Shown here: positions 47,640 through 59,800 of the stretch, piece after piece
Position numbering within the stretch: position 1 is the stretch's first letter
Layout of the letters: every line of letters begins with the position of its first letter
Assembly (NCBI GenBank): GCA_964017235.1
Contig: OZ024933.1
Location: forward strand, 57,146,255 to 57,210,254
Direction: 5' to 3'
Origin: Sabellastarte sp. h YS-2021
Taxonomy: Eukaryota > Annelida > Polychaeta > Sabellida > Sabellidae
Length of the DNA stretch: 64,000 bases
The notes under the pieces: model-generated
What the model saw: the letters and a program-made list of their open reading frames with translations, nothing else
Database searches by the model: none
Told to the model about the DNA's origin: nothing
Position numbers and translations under genes: made by a program

Positions 47640-48420
47640 CTCGGGAGATTAAAGCTATTACCATCAACAACAATACCAAGCAAGCAATTCACGCTATAAA
47701 CCTTAACACAAAACTTTAAAAAGATCGAGTTAAATAGGTTTCCTTTAAAAGAGTGAAAACAGAAATGCAATTCAGAGTAGGCTCAAAGTAGCAAAGTATC
47801 TATTACTCAGATAGCTACAAAGCTACCATCGAACAAAAGCTATCCTGGCCAAACTATTGACACAATTATCCTTCATATAAATTTTTGTGAAGATAGAAAA
47901 CATTGTTTCATTAAAATGTCCAGAAAAAAAAGTCAATTCAAAATAGCATAATAGCTATATAGCAGAGTAGCTATAACTCAGCTATAAAGGTAATATCACC
48001 AAAAGCAATCCCAAGCAAGCTACTGATCCAATAATCCTCCATTCCAAATTTTGTGAATATAGGTGAAATACTTTTCCTTTAAAATGCTTAAAATAAAAAA
48101 GCTACTCAAAGTAGCTAAGTAGCTACTACTCAGTCAGTTATATAGCTATTATCACTAAAAGCAATCCCAAGCAAGCTATTGACCTAACTATTGCTCATAC
48201 CAAATTTAATAAAGATATGTCAAATATTTTTCCCTAAAATGCCCAGAAACAAAAGAAGTATACAAAAGTAGCTAAGTACCTATTACTCAATTAGCTATAG
48301 AGCTATCTTCACCAAAAGCCATCCCATGCAAGCTATTAACCCAATAAACACCCATACCAAATTTGGTAAAGATAAGATAAATACTTTTCCTTGAAATAAC
48401 CGGAAATCAAGTGTGACGAT
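47640..48420 (+). repeat. Core repeat of about 160 bp, five diverged units
   Basis: The marker AAAAGCAATCCCAAGCAAGC (with variants) recurs near 47668, 47835, 48001, 48157 and 48314, a spacing of 156-167 bp. Each unit also has an AGCTATTACTCAG(C)-like block and CATACCAAATTTGGTAAAGA-like text. Confidence 0.85.
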
Positions 48421-48486
48421 GGACGGCAGACGACGGAAAAAGCAAAAATAATATGTCCACCCCCCCAGTGGGGTGTACATAACTAA

Positions 48487-49467
48487 TGTCCCTATCAACT
48501 GTCAATACCTTACACCTCACAGGTCATGAGATACAGACTGGACAAGCTTTTTCTCACCACTCACCCACACAATGGAATGCCCACCCACCATTTTGAGGCT
48601 GTGGGTGAAAACAATGCATGGAATGGATTGAAAATATATTTTAGTAATGGAATGAATTGAAAGTATGTATGTCACAGAAGGGTATGGTATATTTACATGC
48701 TTAAGTAGCTACAGTAGATCAAGCAAGCTAACCTATAGAAAGGTTTTACATTTTCTTGTATAGCTCTAGATTACATATGTTTTGTTCAGATTATTGCACA
48801 TGTAGTACCACAATGAGTACTTTTAAGACTAAATTTTATTTTGGATGATTTTTGTCAGCAGATTACGGCCAAATTTGGTCAAATATGTTTTTCTTGTTTG
48901 TATTATATTCAAACAATTCCCTTTTGTAAGATTTGCAGAAGATCCAATCAGACCTCAGGTGACACTCCAACCAATCATTTCAGAGGTGAAACAATTTGGA
49001 CATTTCACCCACAAAAGAGCTAAAGAAAACCCCTTAAACCTGTTATTATTGAATGTATGCTTGTTGGTTAAGATCCTGCACTGTTACTCAACTGTGCATT
49101 AATTATTTGCAAACAACTAAAAACTTCACAACTATGACTACCAATTAAGAAAGGCTAAAGTCGGGCATATCTACAACAATAATAAGTATGGTGATATTTA
49201 AGGTTAGGCCACTAGACAAAAGGCCTGTGCATACCAGACTGATCCAACACAATCTGATATGATAGATTTAGAATACAAGCTGTACTCTAGCGGAAGCTTG
49301 AACCTGAATTAAGGAAGTTCCAGTACTTTTAATTGGAGATCTGTGCTATGTGCTGATGACAGCAATCTGATAAAAGTTGAAGAATTTTTCAAACTTAGAA
49401 TTGTTTCATACTTCATCCAATTATAGTATATGTACATATTCATAACATAGTCTGCCAGTGCCTGGTG
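48487..49467. other. Gene-free stretch
   Basis: The first 60 bp resemble text at 63917 and 46990 (…CCTTACA…CTGAGATA…GGACAAG) and so belong to the repeat. The remainder has overlapping chance frames at 48841-49102 and nothing recognisable. Confidence 0.4.
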
Positions 49468-49863
49468 GTTTTAATATAGGAATAAAACTCAAAATAGCAT
49501 AATAGCTATATAGCAGAGTAGCTATAACTCAGCTATAAAGGTATTATCACCAAAAGCAATCCCAAGCAAGCTACTGATCCAATAATCCTCCATCCCAAAT
49601 TTTGTGAATATAGGTGAAATACTTTTCCTTTAAAATGCTTAAAATAAAAAAGCTACTCAAAGTAGCTAAGTAGCTAATACTCAATCAGTTATATAGCTAT
49701 TATCACTAAAAGCAATCCCAAGCCAGCTATTGACCTAACTATTGCTCATACCAATTTATTCGAGTGCTTTATGATGGTTTTAAACTATCAATCGGCTGAA
49801 TATTAAAGCCATGAAGCCCAAAGTGCTTCCACAAGAAGTTGTCTTTTATTCCTATTCTAAAAC
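49468..49863. mobile_element. TIR element carrying a core-repeat fragment
   Basis: GTTTTAATATAGGAATAAAA (49468-49487) and TTTTATTCCTATTCTAAAAC (49844-49863) are inverted repeats of 20 bp with two mismatches. Directly inside the left repeat, 49489-49754 is a copy of 47938-48203 with about five differences in 266 bp. The remaining 90 bp before the right repeat is unrelated. No transposase is present, and no clear target duplication was found. Confidence 0.6.
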
Positions 49864-50624
49864 GGTTACACTAATATTTTGGTCAAAATAAGCAGTAAAT
49901 CTTACACAAAGTTCAAAACAAATCCAACCCCAATGTTGGCTCTTCAATCAATGAAACATACATAGCGATATCTAAGGTAAAAAATAAGTATTTTTGTCAC
50001 TCTATTTTCATAGAATTTGTTATGAAATATTAAGAGACTGTCACTGTAGATGCTTTCTATTTGTTGTAAGCTTTAAAACGATATGCATTAATTAAAATCA
50101 AGCAAGAAATGACAATTTTATGAATATTTTAACAACTTATTTTAGCGCGAGTAATTTGTTTACATTTGTAGGCGAAGGGATGATGCACGCAGAATTCAAC
50201 AGCGTTGTTTTATTTACCGTTCTATATTCGCGATTCCAGCACTGTGCAAAAGACGTGTCTAAGTTGACTGCGCAGCATACCATTTTAGAATGAAGAAACT
50301 TACCCAACTGCTATGCACTACATTTCTCCTTCTCAACTATCTGTTGTGATATAACCGCATACAATGTGGTAAAGGTGATGTTAAACCCCCAAATAAATCA
50401 TTTAAAGTAAGAACATGGTCACAAGTATCACAATGGGAAATTTGTTTTATTTCACAGCTTGATGGAATAATGTTATTTAAATAATGACACTCCTATTTCT
50501 CAGAATGATAGTCACACAAGTCCAATATCCTTATTTTTTAAATAACGGGTCATCTCTGAATTATGGGGTATATCTGTGTTAGAATATCACATTGGCTTAT
50601 GACTCCTGCAAAAAAAAATTTATC
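49864..50624. other. Convergent 3' flank of gene C
   Basis: No repeat is recognised. TTTATT at 50446-50451 reads AATAAA on the minus strand, about 175 bp beyond the stop codon of the glycosidase gene, and is a good polyadenylation signal candidate. Confidence 0.5.
50446..50451 (-). terminator. Candidate polyadenylation signal for the GH1 gene
   Basis: AATAAA on the minus strand, about 175 bp past the stop codon at 50625-50627. Confidence 0.5.
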
Positions 50625-50827
50625 TTATTTCTTGGCTGGAAAACCATTGTTTTTTATCACTTCTGCATAGAATTTTGCCGATGACTTGGGTTTGCGGGGT
50701 CTGTTGGGGTCGTTGAAGTCCACAAAATGCAGACCAAAGCGCTCACTGTAACCCATGGCCCACTCAAAGTTATCCATCAATGACCAGGCAGTGTAACCTC
50801 GAATATCCACTTTGTCCAGCAAGCAGG
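50625..50827 (-). CDS. GH1 exon h, C-terminus
   Basis: Acceptor GTGCTGTTGTAG. Encodes [20 protein letters not shown], then [20 protein letters not shown] (glucose-binding Trp-Ser and Asn-Phe-Glu-Trp) and a short tail ending AKK before TAA. There is no membrane segment or GPI signal after the domain. The Met that opens the longer frame at 50864 is in the intron. Confidence 0.93.
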
Positions 50828-53800
50828 CTACAACAGCACAAATATAAATCACACACGAGAACAAATATCTGACATATAAAAAGAATTACATTCTTATATT
50901 AAACAGAGAAATGGATGGTAATGAATGACCTTTAAACCTTCAACTTTTAGCTTTAAGGCTTTGTACTTTTTTTTTTTTTGTATTTTTGATTTTTGTATTT
51001 CTATTTATACTCTGCGCAATATGTCCATGTACTACAGGACTCAAAGTGCTATACGACCCATTCGAATGTACAAGTACAGCCCAACTCTTAAATTACTGAC
51101 ATTCCCCTAACTGAAAGACATAGGTTCAAGGATGACCATTTATCAACGTACTTGAGGTTCTATAACCCGCCACTGGAGATAGGACCAAATGACAGGGGAC
51201 CGCCATTTTAAGTGGTAACCAAGCCACTATGTATCTGCTTTTACCTGGGATTGAACCGACGTCCACTGTGTTCCTAGGCGAGTGTGTTACCCACTAGGCC
51301 ACAGTGGCAGATTTGGCTCAGATTATGTTGTATTGTTGGTATTAGTCAGTACAATACCTCCTTTATTACAAGTCTCGACATTACAACAGCTATTTGATCC
51401 ATCCCAACAGGGCAAGTACAGCTCAAGCTCCTCAGTGACTGACATTGGGGTTTTACATTCAGTACATCAGCCAAGGTTATATTGGGACAGGCCCTCAGTA
51501 TTGCTACTTGTGGGGAGGCAACTGCCTGTGATTAGATGCCAAACTTGCTAAACACTAGGCCAATGAGGATCTTCGTATCTCCAACTGAAAAATACAGTCT
51601 AAGGGGTGACTTTTTATGGACTTGTTGATGGCAAGTGTGTTAACTACAATGTCAGTGTTTGAAGCCTCTCATAGATAATGTTTTTACAATTTTCTGAAAT
51701 CAATAGTTGTAGGATATATTGGTCGCAGATGATGAGATAGGCTTACTCACAGGGTTTAAAAATGGTATTTGTGTACAACCAAACCTTAATGTCACATTAC
51801 AGAACCGAATCTAAAGGACACAAATGTTATTTTTGCTTACCAATAATATGAATCGTTTGAAATAAATGTACAAATATCAATAAACACATGTTTACACAAA
51901 AATGCCTATAAATATCTATTGAGCGAGAGAGAGCGCAATGTATTTCAGGAGTTAACATATCTTACCTTTCATGACCTCATTAATATAACATCTGTAGTAG
52001 TTGACTCTCTGTTGATCATCTACATCATTGCGTCGGTCAGAACAGCCATTTTCAGTCACATACACGGGTGGGTTGCCATAAGAGTCCTTGATCCATTTGA
52101 GCAGACGTCTCAGTCCCCAGGGCACAATGTATAACCACGAGGAGCCACCCCTAGTGCACAGATACATGAATCACCAATGATAACACTACATTATATTACT
52201 TTGACTTATGGTTTATTCCTAACAAATTTTTTATTATTATGGGCTCCTTGCTGAGACATCACTGACCAGGAGGAACCAGTCCTAGAGTATGAAAACATAA
52301 ATCACCACTGACAAAACTACATTATATTACTTTGACTTATGGTTCATCCCTAACAAATTTGTCATTATTATGGGCTCCTTGCTCTGACATCACTGACCAG
52401 GAGGAACCAGCCCAAGAGTACGAAAACATAAATCACCACTGAGAACGCCACTTTATGTGACTTTAAATTATAAGTCAATTCTTAACAAATTTGTGATTAG
52501 TGCAGATTCCAGTTGCGACACCACTGACCAAAGCATAGCATGGTAGAGCTTGGTAGGACACAGTGTGAAAAATAATAAATAAAACTAGCTATTTCTACAT
52601 ATGTCTCATGGCTTTTACTGAAAGCACAGCAGATGAACCCTTAACTGTCCTTTAAATTCTACTCAATTCTCTCTATGAGTGTGCCTGTGTTAACATTCTC
52701 AGGAGCAGTCTATACAGAACTAGCCAGCCAATCAATGATGGCTGTGTAAGAGCTCTGCAGATAGCTTTCAGCCAAACAAAATCCCCAAATTGACTAGAAA
52801 TAGGATGCAATGTAAAAAGAAGCCATAATAAAGGTAAAACAACATGATGGCATAAAGAAATACATTATCACATAAAAGTTCCACCCTGTGAACGCCGTGA
52901 TGGAGAGACATCCCATTCTCATTTGCAAATTTGGAGGTGATATACAAAATACTCTTTATTTAAGTTAGAGGAAGCAAAGTATAACGCCAGATAGCAGCGA
53001 AGAAAGCAAAACATAAGACCTCAACCACCAGCTGTATAGCTGTCTACCAATTACTTCTGTGTAATTAGTGAAAAGACAAAAACAGATTCATGTTATAAAA
53101 ATCTATTTTTGATTAGTGGCAAACTGTTCCTTGACAGTCCATAAAAAGCCTATGGAAGATTTGTCAGGAATTTTGAGTGCTTGTGTTTTCAAGCCCCACT
53201 AGTTCACATTCATTTCTCAGTTATATCACAATCTATCAGCCACACCAATCATTTGTTCATTTGAGAAATTGGCTAAATCTCCAGGACCCAATGAATAGCC
53301 CAGGGCATTAACCCCTTGTGTAGAAACCTTGGTAAGCCATTGAGAACACACCATTATGTAATTTTAAATAAGAAGATATTTTGGAAGACCATGGGTGTCT
53401 AACAATGACAAGCCTGCAACAGTACTTATTGTCAGACTGGCATCAGTAACAAAATGTTAATTTAATATTATGTACTACATCGGGTCATTATGGTATTTAC
53501 ACATGACCCAAGAGGTGTCATTCACAATGTCCTCAGAAATTTGTCTAATGTACATTTCATTGTGATATGTGGGTTTATGCTCATCATCAACTGGAGACCA
53601 GAGAGTGCCTAGTTTCTTATGTCTTTATGACACAATTGGTTTTTAACATAATGATTTCCTTTAATCATTGGGATTGTATTGGGACATCAGGATTTTTGGT
53701 GCAGGGTTAAGAGTTGGCTACTTACCTACAAACCATGGCAGATCAGTTTACACTATTACAGTACTGGTACCAAGTTGTCATCTAGAGAATCAACTTGGTC

Positions 53801-56800
53801 TATCAAATGTTAGAGCCATGTGGTCATATGCTGAACTGTACAACCAACTAGGCAGTCATACTATTTTTCATGTTAAAAGACAAAATCTTATCAGTGTTAA
53901 GGTAGGTTTTACATTCTGTGTTACCAGCTGAGATCATGTTAAGACAGATCCTCAGTCAATTCCACAAGTTGTCATGACTTGGAATTCAACCCATGACGAC
54001 AGAGGATCAGTTTATAATATTGGAGAGTATTACAGTACCTGTCCCAAGATGCATCTACAGACTCCTCTAAGTCCATCAATGCTGCTTCACTCATGCCCTC
54101 TGGAGGTTTGGTTGCTTTGGTTACCATTCTGGTGGTGTAGTGATTCAAGCCAAAGAAATCTGATGAACCTGTTAAAGTGGATCATATTCCAGGTGTAGAA
54201 ACTGGATATATGCTGTTAATATGAATTTCAAAATTTTCGAACCAGCATTATTATCAGTACAAGTCTCACCACGAGGCACACTTACATACCTCTAGGAATT
54301 TTTTTTTTTAAGTGCGAGCCTCGATAGAGTTTGCACTTCTAGGAATCACCTTTTTTTCGTTGTTTTTTTTTGTCTCTGGACTTTCATGAATTGTGGCACA
54401 GTGTGATGAGTGTTTGTCAGCTCACTGAACTTAAATGGCAATGGGCTACGTTAGTCCTTGAATGGGTGACCGTCTGAGTTCTAGATCAGCTGTGGGATGT
54501 GTCTGAGTTGGAATTTCTTTGCGTCACCAGACTTTCGTAAATTCTAGTGCACTACTCGTGTCTGTGATGGCTTTGTGCTCGCGCCAGGGGACCAAAACAC
54601 CTTTCGGCCTTGTTTTTTTGCAATTTTAGTCAAAATATGTTAAGTAATGTTGTTGAAAGTCAGTAAAGGAAATGTATTTCCTTTTCCAGTTGAAACATTG
54701 CTTCCTCAGAAGATTATATCAAGTTTGGGCTTCACACAGGAAGTAATAACAATATAAATTACTGGAAACATTCATGTCCTTTATTTCCAAAATAAATTAA
54801 CCATTAGTGCATGGTAACACACAGTATTGTTTTATATTTTTTGTACTTTTTATATCTCCATGTCCTACAGGACTCAAAAACGCTATATGACCCATTCGAC
54901 TGCACAAGTACAGTCCAACTCTCACATTACTGACATTCCTCTAACCGAAATACAGAGGCTCAAGGATGACCATTTATCAACGTCCTTGACTTGACCGTAT
55001 GACTTTCAAGCAACAATGTTTTATTGGAAGCATTTCAGAATCAGCTAGCACATATATTAAGTTTCATAAAAGTGAAGACCAGTTAACATTGGAATACAGT
55101 AGACTCTTGAGTAGACTCACTACATCCAGATCATCCAAGATCCACTCTATTTGATGCTGGTTATACTGAAAGTCTGCACATACCTACAAAAAAAACAAGG
55201 CCGAATAGGGGTGTCAGTCTATTAGCCTGAACCCGCAAAGCCATCAGGGAAACGAGTAGTACACTGAGGCGGTCACCCATCCAAGTACTAACCTAGCCCG
55301 TTGCTGATGAGACAGGTACTCATCATGCTACACCACAATTCATGAGAGTCGGAAGAGAAAAAAAGAGTAAAAAAAAAGTGATCTCTAAAAGCATGAGCCT
55401 CGCTAGAGCTCGAGCTTAAAAACAGCATTTTCTGATGCAAACAGATTGCGTCTTTACATTAATGTGACTTACAAAGATACTGTAAAGTGTAATAATGTAA
55501 TACCTTTCAGTAATTGTTTCTCCTCCTCAGTGAAGTGGGGTAAGGGACACTCGGGTAATCCCATTTCCTTGGTCTTTTTCTCCAGCTGTTGTCTCATCAC
55601 CTGTGGGTAATCACCAGTCTTCCCGAATATTGGGTTCGCAAACCAGCCAAACTTGCACTGCAGTAATTTCTCAGCACCATCAACATCCTCAGGATTACTG
55701 GCATTCAGTGGTTCATTCCAGTCGCTATTTATAGTGATGCCGCACTGACCTGGGACATGAAATCGAATGACAACGCATGTACCACAATGTGAGAGAATAA
55801 TTTACACATATGTTCGCATTTATTTCACAGTACAAATGATAATATTATTTTTAGTTCACAATATTTTTACTTGTCTATTTATTTTTTTAATCTTTTAATT
55901 TTTTGTACAAATTGGTTAAAGATTGGTCTTCATCTTGGATGCAAAGTTTTCATCATTGGGTTCATGATGTACATTTTTTTTCCATGAAAGACAGTGACTT
56001 TTAATAAATTTCTTTTAATAATTTCAATTCAATAATCTAACAATATATGTATACATACATATACATGAACATACTAATAAATCTATATATGATGACACTA
56101 TATACCACAATGTTTATGTAACTGTTACCTCAGGCAAGATGGTATTATTTTCATGAATATTTGATTGTCTGTCTGTCTGTTTGTTAGCAGGATTACACAA
56201 ATACTACTGGTTGGAATTTCATGAAAATTATTAGGGGACAGACATTAGACCCCAACAAATTAGTTATCTGACTTACCATCTTTATACAAAAAATAATCTG
56301 GATTTTCCAATTTACTTATTATTGCATGCCTTGGTGGAGGCCCCCTGCTCTCTGCATGTTATTGTTTAGATTAATTTTACAAGTCAAAGACATACTCTTG
56401 TTACTTCAACATTTGCGTTTGAGAGCTAAAACGTTACCCTGACTAAATTGGAAAAGTTTACCATAAATTGCTTGTTGTTTAATTGAAAATAACAGTGAAA
56501 AAGATATTAAAAAAAAGCTATAAGAACTGTAGAAATCCTTGGATTTAGAATAAACATGCCACTATATTTTGTCTGGTGGATAGACTGTGGGAGAAGCTGA
56601 AGTTGCTTGTGGATCTGTAATTACATCTTTGGGTTATATTAATTACACACTAACATATTTACATGTTGTTCTGTCTGGCTTGGGTTTATAAGGATAGTCT
56701 TAATGTTGGCTTTATCATAATATGTGGGTGGGTCTACTGGCAGGTTATTTCAAACTCTTAAAATAAATATTTTAGACAGCTGACAATACTTATCTGTTTG

Positions 56801-59800
56801 AACTATGAATTATTTTTTGGACAAAGCTGTGATTCAATTTTATAATACAGAACCTGACCATAACCGGACCAATGAGCTGCAGCAGATGTTCCAAATAGGC
56901 CACAGGGTTATGCTTATTCATTTACAAATTATATTCATTGCTTATCAACAGTGAGGACCTGTAATTGTGTATTGAGGAAATTGTTAAACCAGTGAAGCTA
57001 TTGTAACACAAACATCAAGTGCGTTATGGCTTTCAGCAGCCAGCAAAAACCATCATGAATATTATTATGATGGTAATAATTGAATGGTTATGAACAATAA
57101 GACCAATTATTGCTGTTAACTTTTTAATCCTATTACTATCATTATCAATTATGGAAATCTAAATTAACACGAATGGCATATGACATGCCTATGTCATCAG
57201 CTGTCACAACTACATTGTACAAGAACAAACTCTGTAAATTAATATCAATTTCTTCCCCTCATTCTCAGGCTGAGGTCCTGTCCCAATATCACCCTGGCTG
57301 TCGAATGGGATGTAAAACCTCCACTTAGCCCCTTGATCCTTCATTTTCCTCCCTTTTATGTCTCACTTTAACATAATTTGCTTACCACCCTAAAATCTAC
57401 ATCAGACTTTTATTGTTCTTTCATATCTGTAGTAGGAAATTGATCCTAGATGCAAGAAACCAAACTTTTATTTAGAAATTGTACAGCCATATAACAAGCA
57501 CTGGTCATTGCTGAATAAGTAGGTTTTCGACCTTTGACTGTATATGACCCTTAAACCTCAACCACTAGGTCAAAGTTAAATGATATAAGCTTTGGCAGTG
57601 ACCATCAATAGTATAACCTAGCTTTTAAATAAGACCTGACCCACCAGTGTGTACTGCACAAATAAACCACATACCTCAGTTGGTCTGAACTCATTACTAC
57701 CTCTGCCAAGCGGGTATTATCTTCATGACCATTTGTTTGTCCTTTTGTTTGTTAGCAGGGTTACGTAAATACTACTGGTTGGAGCTTCGTGAAAAAAATC
57801 AGAAGATGAGTCTTGGTCCAACTTAGATCACATTAACTATTGCGAGTGATCTGGATCACTGTCTGGATACAAGGAAAAAAAAGGGATTTTCCCATTTACT
57901 TACTGTTACGTGTCATGGCAGAGGTTTGTACTCTCTGAATGCTCTTGTTATATATGTAGTAACACATTAGAAACTTCCAAGTAGTTTCTGTCAACTTATA
58001 TTGAATGTCACCCATGTGTATATCCCTTAGCACCAACATATATGACAACTGGTCTACTTTAATTACTTTAACCTTCTGAGTTGGTTAAAACCACATCTCC
58101 TATGTGTGGTAAGAATTTTAAACTATTCCAAGTTATTTCGAAATAAAAGTTGTGTTTTTGCTGTAAAAGTTGTTCATTAATATAACAACAGTATTAGAAA
58201 ATAAGAAAATGACTCAAAAGAAGTATCATCCTCCCTTGCTAAGGAATGGGTACATTTTTTACAAGAGCTTTCAGTGGGGAATGTCCTGCCTTAAAAGAAG
58301 AACCAAACCAATAATAAATACATTACAATATGACCAGTGTGGCCGTGCATAATAACTGTGTGGTAAGACATGAGCCCACACCAGTCTCTTGACATGAGGA
58401 CTGACTCATCATAGAGTATAAGGACAATACACACCTTTCTGCGTTGCTCTAAACTCCTTATCATATGTGTGGTAAGCCTTTGCATGGGCCCTCAGTAGAG
58501 TATGCCCTGCCTTGAAAGGAGAGCTGAGAGGGTCCTGGATACCTGGGGCATGCTCCCCATTACCATACCCCAGCCAGCAGGTGCAGATTGGTTCATTGAA
58601 GGTAATCCACATCTTTACCTGCATTGGAAAGTACACAGTTTAAAAGAGATCTAGCTATGTGGAAGTCACAGTCATTTTTATTAGCCTCTTTAGGTTATGG
58701 TTATTACAATACCAATCATGTATAGTAACATATATTAATCTACGAGTCAGTCACATAAGTGGTTGTACAGTATTCCATATCTTTGTTTAAATGTACTCAC
58801 GTTGTTAGTCATTGTAAATGTTTCTATGTAATACAATCTGAAAACACTGTATCTCTTCTTTATTTTATTTTGTCATGAACCACTCGCCAAGTAAGGAAAC
58901 ATAATTACGAGTATAATTTTATAATGAATGTCAATTGTAGAGGTTCTAGTGATATCAAGAAGCATTTCACATATTTGAAACTGAAAATGTAATATCATAA
59001 AATGAATTCAACCTGGTATGGAATTTGATTCAGCTGATATATGTTTATTTTTTGGGCTTTAGATACGTTTTATATTATAATGGTTTATTGTCAAACTGAA
59101 ATAAATTAAAGATCAGGACAGAAAGTATATATACCCTGTCACCAAACTCTCTGAAGCACACTCTTGCATATTCATTGAAATAATCAGCCAGCTGGGGGTT
59201 TGGCCAACCTCCTTGATCCTGGAAAGGCTGTGGCAGATCCCAGTGGTACAGTGTTATCATGGGCTTAATCCCTGCAGCAATGAGCCCATTGATGACCTGT
59301 ATAAAAATTACAGACTCACTGGAGGTTTTAACTTCTGCCAAAGTAGGAATAGCGTCCAAGATAGATCACAGGTTTAATTTCTGCTACAACGAACATTTAT
59401 TTGGGCCATATTAAACATACTTATTTATTCTTACAATGTTCCAAAAAAGCAGCCATATTCAGAGAAAAAAAATTTAAATACAAAAAAAAACACTTCTAAG
59501 TAGAGCATATAATAAGCGTTACTAAATTCTGAAGGTTTTAATAACACATTGGATACAATAGGCTCTGTAGAGAAGCACTAGAAGCAGACAACATATTTCT
59601 ACAACATAGTTTGCTTGCATTTACCATTTCTGACACTTAAAAGTGGCTAACTGAAATTTAGAGGCTTAAATATGAATAGGCTATGCATAAAAAGTATGCA
59701 CCGTTGAACAGGCAGCCAGCTGACTTTTTCTGGAAAGGGAGTAAATACAAGTTTATATTTTCACCTGGCAGAAAAATCAACAGAGGCGGTTCTGAACACA

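Larger units (their letters stand above)
46535..48486 (+). mobile_element. Composite tandem-core element, about 2 kb
   Basis: The left part (46535-46800: AAAATAGCATCGGAGATGCC, AACAAGACAATTCGATAGTA, GTTAATCAGTAAACT) recurs at 63423-63620. Then come a 169 bp tandem core (47198-47625), a second core of about 160 bp (47640-48420), a GACGATGGACGGCAGACGAC stretch and a terminal hairpin around 48450-48481 (AATATGTCCACCCC / GGGGTGTACATAA), followed by CTAA. There is no coding capacity. A 5' flank, core repeats of about 160 bp and a 3' hairpin recall the bivalve pearl elements and non-autonomous Helitron/Helentron elements (established for those families; assignment here is inference). Related text after the hairpin (AATGTCCCTATCAACTGTCA) also occurs at 63917, so the right boundary is uncertain. 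Confidence 0.6.

Noticed and set aside
47041-47770. Series of overlapping frames on both strands with repeated peptide text
   Set aside because: They are translations of the 169 bp tandem repeat, so the similarity between them comes from the DNA repeat and not from a protein family.
54385-54490. Possible 5S rRNA gene
   Set aside because: Only the internal and 3' part resembles 5S, with many changes, and it is embedded in a dispersed repeat with a shared leader and tail.
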